Below, piece after piece: positions 8,797 to 15,884 of a stretch of 60,011 nt of DNA; the stretch's first letter is position 1; every line of letters begins with the position of its first letter. Location: contig NZ_JASFDV010000038.1 of NCBI RefSeq assembly GCF_030766825.1, forward strand, positions 1 to 60,011, in the 5' to 3' direction. The notes under the pieces are model-generated. The model searched no databases. It was not told where the DNA came from and saw only the letters and a list, made by a program, of their open reading frames with translations. This DNA is from Nocardiopsis sp. CC223A (lineage in GTDB: Bacteria > Actinomycetota > Actinomycetes > Streptosporangiales > Streptosporangiaceae). The position numbers and the translations under genes were made by a program.

Positions 8797-11520
8797 TTAA
8801 CCGAGCAGGCCGTCCAGCGGGATGAGCACGCCCGAGCCCAGGGCCAGCAGTCCGGTGGACAGCAGCACCACGAGCATGAGCACCGACCCGGCCACGGCCA
8901 TCCGGAACGCGGCCAGGCGGCGGCGCGCCCGCGAGGACTCCCTCCTGCTCGCCGCGGTGCGGCCCATCGCGATGAGCGCGACCGACAGCAGCACCGGCAG
9001 CCACCAGGCGGCGCCCGTGTCCCCGGGCAGCAGCCCGGTGACGGTTCCGGCGGCGTCGGCCAGCGTCCCCAGGACCGGCCCCTGGGAGGCGTCCAGCAGA
9101 CCGGTGTAGGCGTCGGTGACGAAGGGGGTCTCGGGGTAGAAGCCGTCCTGCGGGCGCAGCGCCCGGCCCAGTCCGTCGACCAGGCCCAGCAGGGCGGCCG
9201 GGTAGGCGAAGCGGCGGCACCTGCCCGCGGTCATCGCCTTCTGGATCTGGTTCATGGTGCGCTGGACCCGCTTGGCGGCGCGCTCCTGCTGCCTGCGGGT
9301 GGCCTCGGGGTTCTGCGCCCCGGGGTGCGGTGCCCCGGGGTCGCGGGGGTCGGGGTTCTGCGCGGCGGTGCCCCAGCGGTTCCAGCGGGGGCGGGCGGCG
9401 TCCGGCGGCGCGGCGCCGCCGACCACCGGGGTGTCGCCGGTGGCGGCCTCGGCCCGGCGGCGGCGGGCGTCGGAGATCCGGCCGCGCGTCTCGTCCCAGC
9501 GGGCCCGGGCCGAGCCGGTCAGCGCCGCCCACCGGTCCTGGCGGCGGGCCCGGCCGTCGGCGCGTTCGCGGTCGGCGATGGAGCCGCCGATGCGGACCGC
9601 TTCGGGGAGCAGGAGCACGGCGGTGAGCAGGGCGGCGCGCGGGGCGATCGGGTCGCCGCCGCCGTCGCGCAGGCCGGTGCGGCGCTGCTCGTTCCACCAG
9701 GGGGCGTGCGGGGCGGGGCTGCGCTGGGCCGGGTGCCAGGACTGGCGGCGCAGCAGGGCGCGGTGCCGGGACGCGGTGTCGGGTTCCAGGACCAGCTCCA
9801 CGGCGCGCGCCCAGGTGGTGTCGATCTCGTGGGCGGCGGGCCGGTCCGGCCGGTCCGCCCCGGGGCCGGTGATGCGGTCCAGGGTCTCGGTGACCCGGCG
9901 CATCAGCAGGGGCACCTCGTGCTGGACGCGTTCGAGCAGGACGCAGCGGCCCGAGCCGTCGCTGCGGCAGCCCGGGTGGGGGCACCAGTGCTGGGCGGCC
10001 AGGCCCACCGCGCCCGACTCCAGGGCCTCGCGCACCACGGCGTGCCGGCTGGCCTCGCCGGTGGACAGCTCCAGCAGGCCGTCGGCGCTGATCTCGTGGC
10101 CGCGGTAGCGCGGCGGCATGCCCGGTACGTAGCGGGCGGCCAGGGCGCTGATGGCGATGTGGGCGCGCTCGGGGTGGCCCTCCAGGCCGGTGAGGTAGGC
10201 GCGGTCGAAGGTGTGGTCCTTGACCTCGCGGTCCAGCCAGGTGCGCAGCTCCGACCAGTGGGTGCGCAGCCACATGGCGCCGGTCTCGGAGCGGTCCAGC
10301 AGGTCGAAGGCCAGGCTGGGCGGGTCCTCGTGGGAGGCCCCGGCGAACACGATGGGGCGCAGCCGCCGTGCGGTCCGCAGGGCGGGCCGTTCCCCGGCCA
10401 GCCACTGGGCGACCTCGGCGTACCCCCAGCGGGCGCCGGGGGAGGGGGCGAGCAGGCCGCGCACCAGCAGCCGCCAGTGCTCGTCGGTGACGGCGGAGAT
10501 GTCCACCTCGGTGTTGCGGGCGGTGAGCCAGTTGCCGCCGCGGTCGGGGCGGCGGCCGGTGACCAGCTCGTGCGCCATCACACCCAGGGACCACCAGGCA
10601 GCCGGGGCCTCGCGCCGGCCCTCGACGACCTCGGGGGCGGCGTAGTCCTCGGTGATGGCCAGGCCGCCGTAGACGCGGCTCATGGTGGCGCGGACGGCGC
10701 CGCCGAAGTCGGTGAGCGCCAGCACCGGCGGGTCCAGGGAGCGGACCAGCAGGTTCTCGGGCTTGACGTCGGTGTGGTTGTGCTGGAGGTCGTCCTGCCA
10801 GTGGTGCAGGCACTCGGCGACGGCGGAGACGACGGCGCGGGCGCGGGCGTCGTCCAGGGGGGCCTGGTCGATGACGGCGCGCAGCGAGCCGTGCTCGAAG
10901 TACTCCTGGGCCTCCCAGGCCAGGTCCTCCTCCCAGGAGCTCTTGGCGTGGCCGTAGCCCTGGACGGCGGGGGTGTGCGGGGAGGCGGTGCCGCGGGCGC
11001 GCAGCCGGTCCAGCAGTTCGCGGTTGATGTCGTGGCCGGGCCGGTACACCTTCAGCGCCAGGCGGCGGCCGGGGGAGTCGGTGGGTTCGACGAGGTAGAC
11101 GACGGCCTCGCCGCCCGCGCCGATGCGGTCCAGGACCTGGTAGCGGCGGCGCAGCTCGGCGGGGACGGCGTAGTCCAGGTCGCTGGCCGGGCCGACGACG
11201 ACCCGGGAGAGGAGGCGGGCCAGCCAGTCCAGGAAGGGGCCGAACAGGGTGCGCCACCAGGGGGTGCGGGCGCCGCCGGGGTCCGCGGCGCCGCCGAACC
11301 GGGCGGTGGCCGCGGCGGGCCGGTCCACCCGGGTGGGCGGGGCCGCCGGGCCGGGGCCCTGGACGCGGGTGGGCGGGGTCGCGTCGCGGCCGGAGCCCGG
11401 TCGCAGGACGCGGGTGACCCACCGCGTGGCCCTCGGGGCGGGGTCCGCCTTGGCGGTGGGCGCGGTGGGTTCGATCCGTTGCGTCGGCGCGTTGTCGTCA
11501 CCGGTGTGGGGCGTGACCAT
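8797..11520 (-). CDS. large membrane-anchored serine/threonine-type protein kinase with cysteine knuckle
   Basis: A 907-residue protein. Residues 1-110 are disordered and rich in Pro/Thr/Arg with repeated PTRV-like motifs (near 51 and 62). The kinase domain spans about 127-380: glycine loop IGAGGEAVVYLV (133-144), lysine K157 in LALKVYR, catalytic HTDVKPEN (249-256, the usual HRD arginine replaced by threonine), metal-binding DFG (271-273) and APE (295-297). The activation segment is short. Residues 511-526 carry HWCPHPGCRSDGSGRC, a possible zinc knuckle. A helical, basic middle region follows, then hydrophobic segments near 771-787, 837-853 and 873-903. Substrate and signal are unknown. ATG 11520 is chosen; an in-frame GTG at 11664 would add 48 Arg-rich residues. 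Neither start has an ideal ribosome site (AAGGA is 16 nt before 11520). Confidence 0.8.
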   Translation of the reverse strand: MVTPHTGDDNAPTQRIEPTAPTAKADPAPRATRWVTRVLRPGSGRDATPPTRVQGPGPAAPPTRVDRPAAATARFGGAADPGGARTPWWRTLFGPFLDWLARLLSRVVVGPASDLDYAVPAELRRRYQVLDRIGAGGEAVVYLVEPTDSPGRRLALKVYRPGHDINRELLDRLRARGTASPHTPAVQGYGHAKSSWEEDLAWEAQEYFEHGSLRAVIDQAPLDDARARAVVSAVAECLHHWQDDLQHNHTDVKPENLLVRSLDPPVLALTDFGGAVRATMSRVYGGLAITEDYAAPEVVEGRREAPAAWWSLGVMAHELVTGRRPDRGGNWLTARNTEVDISAVTDEHWRLLVRGLLAPSPGARWGYAEVAQWLAGERPALRTARRLRPIVFAGASHEDPPSLAFDLLDRSETGAMWLRTHWSELRTWLDREVKDHTFDRAYLTGLEGHPERAHIAISALAARYVPGMPPRYRGHEISADGLLELSTGEASRHAVVREALESGAVGLAAQHWCPHPGCRSDGSGRCVLLERVQHEVPLLMRRVTETLDRITGPGADRPDRPAAHEIDTTWARAVELVLEPDTASRHRALLRRQSWHPAQRSPAPHAPWWNEQRRTGLRDGGGDPIAPRAALLTAVLLLPEAVRIGGSIADRERADGRARRQDRWAALTGSARARWDETRGRISDARRRRAEAATGDTPVVGGAAPPDAARPRWNRWGTAAQNPDPRDPGAPHPGAQNPEATRRQQERAAKRVQRTMNQIQKAMTAGRCRRFAYPAALLGLVDGLGRALRPQDGFYPETPFVTDAYTGLLDASQGPVLGTLADAAGTVTGLLPGDTGAAWWLPVLLSVALIAMGRTAASRRESSRARRRLAAFRMAVAGSVLMLVVLLSTGLLALGSGVLIPLDGLLG

Positions 11521-11729
11521 GGAGGTCGGTGCCGTCCTTCGGTTGCGTGGGTGTCGTGGCCGGGATCGGCGGGCCGTTTCCAGAGTAGGTGCCCGGCGGC
11601 GGCCGGTGCCGGCCGTGCGCCCGCGGACCCCCGTCGACGGTGCGCGCCTCTCCCCGTCCTTCACCCTGTAGGACTCCGGTCACGCCCTCCGGGTTCCCGC
11701 GGCGCCGGTCCGTTCGCTCACAGGCCGGG

Positions 11730-12032
11730 TCAGTGGCCGCGCGGGGCGACGCCGAGTTCGGCGCAGGCCTCCCGGTACATGCGCACGACCTCGTGGCGGA
11801 TCTGGGCGCGCTCGGTGAGCGGCTGCGCCCAGGGGATGCGCACGGTGTGCTCGGTGCCGCCGACGGTGACGGCGTACTCCCCGGCCTCGCCGTCCAGGCC
11901 GGTCATCCGGGCCGCGGTGGCGTCGGGGTGACCGCCCAGGGCGCGGCAGATGATCAGGGTGTCCTCGGGGTGGTCGCCGTTCATGTGGGCGGTGACGGCG
12001 GTGACGACCTCGGGGGCGAAGGGGCCGGCCAT
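11730..12032 (-). CDS. DUF2470 domain protein
   Basis: A 100-residue protein consisting almost only of a DUF2470 domain, the fold found at the C-terminus of HugZ-type heme-utilisation and pyridoxamine-phosphate-oxidase-like proteins. The signature HMNGDHPEDTLIICRALGG begins near residue 16; the C-terminal half (PLTERAQIRHEVVRMYREA) is a helix usual for the family. AGGAAGGA lies 7 nt before the ATG. Stand-alone copies are common in actinobacteria; a heme-related role is inferred from the family only. It is 209 nt upstream of the kinase on the same strand. Confidence 0.85.
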   Translation of the reverse strand: MAGPFAPEVVTAVTAHMNGDHPEDTLIICRALGGHPDATAARMTGLDGEAGEYAVTVGGTEHTVRIPWAQPLTERAQIRHEVVRMYREACAELGVAPRGH

Positions 12033-12182
12033 GGCGGTCCTTCCTGTCGGGCGCGGGTGCGCGGGGCGGAGGGCGGGGCGGGGACGCGTCCGCCCCGGTC
12101 GACGATAGCCGAGCCCTCCGGAAGGTGGCGACACGGTGTCGTTAAAACGGGGGCGCCGGGGAGTCCTGTCGCCGGGCGGGCC

Positions 12183-12423
12183 CCGGAAGGCGGGGTGCGG
12201 GGCGGGCGGGGGGCGGTGGACTGTTCCCGCGATCGTGCGACCGTCGGCGGTCGGGTGTTCCGGGGCGGTGGCACGGCGCCGCGGGAACACGGGCTCCGGA
12301 AGGCGGGGTGCGGGGCGGGCGAAGAGGGCGGGAGGGTCTTCGTCGCGACCGTGCGACCGTGCGACCGTCGGCGGCCGGGCGTTCCGGGGCGGTGGCACGG
12401 CGCCGCGGGAACACGGGCTCCGG
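12183..12423. repeat. two-copy intergenic repeat, ~113-124 bp unit
   Basis: Two blocks are duplicated. CCGGAAGGCGGGGTGCGGGG and the next 6 nt occur at 12183-12208 and 12296-12321. A 65-bp block occurs at 12235-12299 and 12359-12423 with only two differences, both T/C. The spacer between the blocks differs in length and sequence, so copies are diverged only outside the conserved blocks. Each 65-bp block contains an imperfect dyad running from GTTCC to GGGAAC. The 535-nt stretch from 12033 to 12567 holds no convincing gene. Confidence 0.85.
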
Positions 12424-12471
12424 ACCCTGGACTCCGGTCGTCGGTCGTGTGCGGGTGCCGGGGAAACGGGA

Positions 12472-12511
12472 AAGGCGCCCGCGGGACGGACGGATGTCCC
12501 GCGGGCGCCTT
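12472..12511 (-). terminator. Rho-independent-like terminator of yceI
   Basis: A perfect 16-bp stem (12472-12487 with 12496-12511) with an 8-nt loop lies 56 nt past the yceI stop. Read on the minus strand it is followed by TTTCCCGTTT, a broken T-rich tract. Confidence 0.8.
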
Positions 12512-12567
12512 CGAGTGCGGCCTCCCGCCCCGCCCCCGTGGCCGGGGGACGTGCGTGGCCGGGCCGG

Positions 12568-13110
12568 TCAGGCCTGGTGGGTGAACTCGGCGTCGATGGT
12601 GATGGTGATCTTGTCCCCGATGACCACGCCGCCGCCGTCCATCGGCATCTCGATGTCGACGCCGAACTCCTTGCGGCTGATCTGGGTGGTGGCGGAGAAG
12701 CCCGCGCGGTCCAGGCCGTAGGGGTCGAGGGTGGAGCCGTTGAACTCCAGCTTCAGCTCGACCGGGTTGGTGCGGCCCTTGATGGTCAGGTCGCCCTTGA
12801 GGACGAAGTCCTCGCCGTCGGCGGCCAGGCCGGTGGAACGGAAGGAGAACTCGGGGTTGTCCTCCACGTGGAAGAAGTCCGCCGAGCGGATGTGGTTGTC
12901 ACGGTCGGCGTTGTCCGTGTTGATCGAGGAGGCGTCGATCGTGGCCTCGACCGAGGACTGCGTGGGGTCCTCGGGCACGGTCAGGGTGGCGTCGAACTTC
13001 TCGAACCGGCCGTGGACCTTGCTCACCATCATGTGGCGGACGGAGAACCCGACGGTGCTGTGGGCGGCGTCGATCTTCCAGGTGCCGGCCTTCAGTTCCT
13101 GCGCTGCCAT
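12568..13110 (-). CDS. YceI-family lipid-binding protein
   Basis: A 180-residue YceI-like lipocalin-type beta-barrel. The family features are clear: WKIDAAHSTVGFSVRHMMVS at the start, VHGRFEKFDATLTV, SVEATIDASSINT, DNHIRSADFFHVEDNPEFSF and a C-terminal VVIGDKITITIDAEF. There is no signal peptide, so it is probably cytoplasmic, unlike the periplasmic E. coli protein. Relatives bind long isoprenoids or amphiphiles; the ligand here is unknown. It is divergent from a marR gene and the shared 148-bp region holds a palindrome, so MarR control of yceI is likely. Confidence 0.92.
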   Translation of the reverse strand: MAAQELKAGTWKIDAAHSTVGFSVRHMMVSKVHGRFEKFDATLTVPEDPTQSSVEATIDASSINTDNADRDNHIRSADFFHVEDNPEFSFRSTGLAADGEDFVLKGDLTIKGRTNPVELKLEFNGSTLDPYGLDRAGFSATTQISRKEFGVDIEMPMDGGGVVIGDKITITIDAEFTHQA

Positions 13111-13161
13111 CTGCCTGCATCTCCCTGTCTCGGGTCGCGGACCCGGGTACTCGGGCCCATC

Positions 13162-13207
13162 TACTTGCTTAGGAACAAAGTACCTCAGAAATATCTTCCT
13201 GGGAAGA
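13162..13207. promoter_or_regulatory. probable MarR operator region between yceI and marR
   Basis: TACTTGCTTAGGAACAAAGT and the following A (13162-13182) form a 21-nt imperfect palindrome with 7 of 10 pairs matched, the size usual for MarR sites. A second, perfect palindrome TCTTCC-TG-GGAAGA lies at 13194-13207. Both sit in the only AT-richer stretch between the divergent genes, where the yceI promoter should be. Assignment to this MarR is inference. Confidence 0.6.
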
Positions 13208-13246
13208 AGCTTATGTGTTCGACGCCCCACACGCAACCGTGGCCAC

Positions 13247-13252
13247 TAGAAT
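13247..13252 (+). promoter_or_regulatory. -10 box for leaderless marR
   Basis: TAGAAT ends 6 nt before the marR ATG, and no Shine-Dalgarno sequence is present, so the transcript most likely begins at the start codon. No good -35 box is visible. Confidence 0.6.
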
Positions 13253-13258
13253 CGACCC

Positions 13259-13768
13259 ATGGAGAACCCGGCATGGCTCGACGACGACGAACAACGGGTC
13301 TGGCGGGGCTTCCTGCGCGTCAACGCCTGGATCTACGACGAACTCGAACGCGACCTGCGCGAGCGCGGCGGCCTCAGCCTCATCGAGTACGGGATCCTCG
13401 CGCACCTGTCCGAGGCCCCCGAACGGCGCATGCGCATGCGCGCCCTGGCCGACAGCGTCATCGTCTCCAAGAGCCGCCTCTCCCACCAGATCGCCCGGCT
13501 CGAACGCGACGGCCTGGTCCGCAAACAGGAGTGCGCCGACGACCGGCGCGGCCTGTGGGCCGTCCTCACCGAAGAGGGCGCCCGCCTGCTGGCCGCGGTC
13601 GCCCCCGGGCACGCCGCCCGGGTCCGCGCCCTGATGTTCGACCGCCTCGGACCACGGCGCACCGCCGCCCTGGAGGACCTCCTCGCCGTCCTGGAACCGG
13701 CCGGCGACACCCCGGCGACCGACAGGCGGCCTTCCGGCGTCCACAAGGCCACCGTCGGTAACGACTGA
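13259..13768 (+). CDS. MarR-family transcriptional regulator
   Basis: A 169-residue winged-helix repressor-type protein. After two helices (EQRVWRGFLRVNAWIYDELE) the winged-helix core shows LSLIEYGILAHLSEAP, RALADSVIVSKSRLSHQIAR as recognition region, and LERDGLVRKQECADDRRG leading into the wing. MarR proteins bind palindromes as dimers and release on small-molecule or oxidative signals; there is a cysteine in the wing region (KQECADD) but its role is unknown. Divergent yceI is the likely target together with its own gene. The last 20 residues are charged and unstructured. Confidence 0.92.
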   Translation: MENPAWLDDDEQRVWRGFLRVNAWIYDELERDLRERGGLSLIEYGILAHLSEAPERRMRMRALADSVIVSKSRLSHQIARLERDGLVRKQECADDRRGLWAVLTEEGARLLAAVAPGHAARVRALMFDRLGPRRTAALEDLLAVLEPAGDTPATDRRPSGVHKATVGND

Positions 13769-13802
13769 GTACGACGCCGACACGCCCCGACCCCCGCCCG
13801 GG

Positions 13803-13808
13803 TAGAGT
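13803..13808 (+). promoter_or_regulatory. -10 box for sseB
   Basis: TAGAGT ends 8 nt before the sseB GTG, consistent with a leaderless or nearly leaderless transcript. Confidence 0.5.
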
Positions 13809-13816
13809 CGAGGGTC

Positions 13817-14533
13817 GTGAGCAGACCAACGATCATCGGTGCCCAGAACTTCCGTGACGACGACGGGAGCGCCGACCCCGAGGTCGAATCCCGCCTGCGC
13901 GCCCACGCCGCCGGCGAGATCGGCGACCGCCAGGTACTGGCCGCCCTGAGCGGCTCCCGCGTCCTCATCCCCGTGGTCGCCGTGGCCACCGAGACCGAGC
14001 AGGGCGTCGGCGGGCTCACCAAGGACAAGAACAGCGAGGTCGCCGTCCCCGTCATGACCGGCAAGGACGGCCGCCGCGGCGTGCTGGCCTTCACCTCGGT
14101 CGACGCCGTCCGCCGCTGGCGCTCCGACGCCCGCCCCGTCCCCTTCTCCACCAGGGACGCCTGCCAGGCCGCCGTGGAGGAGGGCGCCGACGCCCTGGTC
14201 ATCGACGTGTCCGGACCCGTGCCCTACACCGTCCAGGGCCGCTTCCTGACCATGCTCGCCGAGCAGGGCGCCGTCCCCGAACCCAAGGACGACCCCCAGG
14301 TCCTCGCCCTCGTCTACCGGGTCGCCCACACCGAGTTCGGGATCGAACGCGTGCGCATCCACCCCTCCCAGCGGGCCGACATCGGCATCCGCCTGGAGCT
14401 GGAGGAGCGCGACGACGAATCCCTGCGCCGCGTCGCCGAACGCCTGGCCGCCGAGCTCCGCCACGTCCTGCCCGGCGGGATCGAGCTCAGCGCGGTCGTG
14501 CGCGCCCGGCGCGAGACCGACGGGTCCGAATAG
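13817..14533 (+). CDS. SseB-family protein
   Basis: A 238-residue protein with an SseB N-terminal-type domain over about residues 25-140: LAALSGSRVLIPVVAV, SEVAVPVMTGKDGRRGVLAF, TSVDAVRRWRSDARPVPF and GADALVIDVSGPVPYTV. A second alpha/beta part (about 160-235) follows. SseB proteins are widespread in actinobacteria with no settled function; the E. coli name derives from enhanced serine sensitivity. It is single, facing the same way as marR before it, and is followed by two minisatellites. The GTG start is supported by the -10 box spacing. Confidence 0.8.
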   Translation: MSRPTIIGAQNFRDDDGSADPEVESRLRAHAAGEIGDRQVLAALSGSRVLIPVVAVATETEQGVGGLTKDKNSEVAVPVMTGKDGRRGVLAFTSVDAVRRWRSDARPVPFSTRDACQAAVEEGADALVIDVSGPVPYTVQGRFLTMLAEQGAVPEPKDDPQVLALVYRVAHTEFGIERVRIHPSQRADIGIRLELEERDDESLRRVAERLAAELRHVLPGGIELSAVVRARRETDGSE

Positions 14534-14568
14534 TCCGAGTGCCCGCCGGGACTCCGCTCCGCTGTGGC

Positions 14569-14640
14569 TCGCCCACCGCCGTCCGCCCGTCGCCCACCGC
14601 CGTCCGCCCGTCGCCCACCGCCGTCCGCCCGTCGCCCACC
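14569..14640. repeat. 21-bp tandem repeat, 3.4 copies
   Basis: TCGCCCACCGCCGTCCGCCC plus G is repeated without mismatch at 14569, 14590 and 14611, followed by 9 nt of a fourth copy. It starts 35 nt after the sseB stop and is noncoding as far as can be judged. Confidence 0.95.
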
Positions 14641-14650
14641 ACCACCCTCA

Positions 14651-14768
14651 AGGGACGGCCTGCGGCCGACGCATCTCCCTCTTAGGGACGGCCTGCGGCC
14701 GACGCATCTCCCTCTTAGGGACGGCCTGCGGCCGACGTACTTCCCTTTTACGGACGGCCTGGCGGCCG
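14651..14768. repeat. 33-bp tandem repeat, 3.6 copies, with embedded dyads
   Basis: The unit begins AGGGACGGCCTGCGGCCGAC and ends CCCTCTT. Copies start at 14651, 14684 and 14717, with a 19-nt partial at 14750. The first two are identical; the third has changes after GACG. Each unit holds CGGCC-TGC-GGCCG, a 5-bp hairpin with a 3-nt loop. Remaining sequence up to 14903 shows only a -10 box. Confidence 0.95.
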
Positions 14769-14891
14769 CAGCCCTGTTCCCCCCGATGCGCCCGGAAGAC
14801 GGGCACGGGTCTCAGGAGGTGCGGCGGCCCAGGAGGGCATCAGGTTCTCCACAGGCGCGGCCCGGGCCTGTCGGCGCGGCGCGCCGCGGGG

Positions 14892-14897
14892 TAGCTT
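14892..14897 (+). promoter_or_regulatory. -10 box for the prepilin peptidase gene
   Basis: TAGCTT ends 6 nt before the ATG at 14904; no Shine-Dalgarno sequence is present, so a leaderless mRNA is likely. Confidence 0.5.
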
Positions 14898-14903
14898 CGC
14901 ATC

Positions 14904-15839
14904 ATGCCCACCCCCTCGGCCCTCGCCACCCTCACCGAACCCTGGGCGGTCGCCGTCATCGCGGCCGCGGCCCTGGTCGGCCTGCTCGCCGGACACGTCG
15001 GCGGCCGCCTGGTGCCCTTGTTCGGCCCGGCGGGCCCGCACGTCACCGCCTTCGTCGACGCGGCCGCCGCCAGGGACGATGCCGGGTCCGACCGGGCCGG
15101 GGGCGCAGGCGCACCGGACCCCGACACCCCGCCCGGCGAGGACGGCCCGCCACCGCCGCGCTGCCCGCACTGCCGGGCCGAGGTCCGGTTCCGGCCGTGG
15201 TTCCCCCTGGTGGCCGACCGCGCCTTCCACGGCCGCGGAAGCTGCCCGCACTGCGAGCAGACCGTGCGCTCCCACCCCGGCGCCGTCCTGCTGGCCGTGC
15301 CCGCCGCCGCCCTCGCCGGGGCCGCCGCCGTCCTGCACCCGGACTGGACACCCCTGTGGCTGCCCGCGGTGCTCTGGCTCGTGGCGGTGGGCTCCGCCCT
15401 GTCCGTCATCGACCTGCGGGTCCAGCGCCTGCCCGACGCCCTGGTCCGGCCCGCCTACCCGGTGGCCGCCGCCCTCATCGCCCTGGCCTCCCTCGCGCCG
15501 CCCGGCGGGCCGGCCCCGGGGCGGCTCCTGGACGCCCTGCTGGGCATGGTCCTCGTCACGGTCCTGTACTGGCTGCTGTGGCGGATCCACCCGCGGGGGA
15601 TGGGCCTGGGCGACGTCCGCCTGTCCGGGCTGACCGGCCTGTACGCCGGGTGGGCGGCCGGGCCGCTGGGCGCGCTGACCGCCGTGTTCTGGGCGTTCGC
15701 GGCCTTCTCCGTGGTGGGTCTGGTCCTGATGGCGCTGCGCCGCGCCTCCCCGGGCTCGACCTTCCCACTGGGGCCGTTCATGCTCGCCGCGACCCTCGCC
15801 ACCGTCCTGGCCGCCGAACCCCTGCTGCCCGAACTATGA
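14904..15839 (+). CDS. type IV prepilin peptidase (A24 family)
   Basis: A 311-residue membrane aspartic protease that removes the leader of type IV pilin-like proteins, and in two-domain members also N-methylates them. It has the two-CXXC zinc site (CPHC near residue 87, CPHC near 114) of the PilD N-terminal domain, then about six hydrophobic segments. The catalytic aspartates are in VIDLRVQRLPDAL and RGMGLGDVRLSG (GMGxGD motif). A 40-residue Gly/Asp/Pro-rich insertion (residues 50-85) precedes the first CXXC. The pilin substrates are not in this window. It ends 45 nt before aroC, a neighbourhood common in actinobacteria. Confidence 0.9.
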   Translation: MPTPSALATLTEPWAVAVIAAAALVGLLAGHVGGRLVPLFGPAGPHVTAFVDAAAARDDAGSDRAGGAGAPDPDTPPGEDGPPPPRCPHCRAEVRFRPWFPLVADRAFHGRGSCPHCEQTVRSHPGAVLLAVPAAALAGAAAVLHPDWTPLWLPAVLWLVAVGSALSVIDLRVQRLPDALVRPAYPVAAALIALASLAPPGGPAPGRLLDALLGMVLVTVLYWLLWRIHPRGMGLGDVRLSGLTGLYAGWAAGPLGALTAVFWAFAAFSVVGLVLMALRRASPGSTFPLGPFMLAATLATVLAAEPLLPEL

Positions 15840-15857
15840 GACCGGATGCCACCCCTC

Positions 15858-15883
15858 GGACCGATCCGTGAAAAGATCGGTCC
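15858..15883 (+). promoter_or_regulatory. inverted repeat ending next to the aroC start
   Basis: GGACCGATC (15858-15866) and GATCGGTCC (15875-15883) are perfect 9-bp arms around CGTGAAAA. The second arm ends 1 nt before the ATG and replaces any Shine-Dalgarno sequence. It could be a repressor operator or an RNA hairpin over the initiation site. Confidence 0.6.
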
Positions 15884-15884
15884 C

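Noticed and set aside
8653..11931. A plus-strand open frame of more than 1000 codons opposite the kinase gene
   Set aside because: It is the low-complexity Gly/Ala/Arg mirror of a real minus-strand gene, as expected at this GC content; it has no domain and no ribosome site.
12142..12414. Minus-strand repeat peptide in the duplicated intergenic region
   Set aside because: Pro/Arg-rich composition follows from the DNA repeat; no ribosome site and block spacing differs by 11 nt between copies, which breaks the frame relation.
14569..14768. CRISPR array
   Set aside because: The repeats are directly tandem with no unique spacers and no cas gene lies nearby.
12033..14903. Mobile element associated with the repeats
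   Set aside because: There is no transposase, terminal inverted repeat or target duplication, and flanking gene content is ordinary.
14564..15871. Open frame crossing both minisatellites and the prepilin peptidase, with peptide repeats
   Set aside because: Its downstream two thirds is a frame shadow of the peptidase with Arg/Pro-rich noise. A short repeat peptide cannot be fully excluded, so the repeats are reported as noncoding with a caveat.
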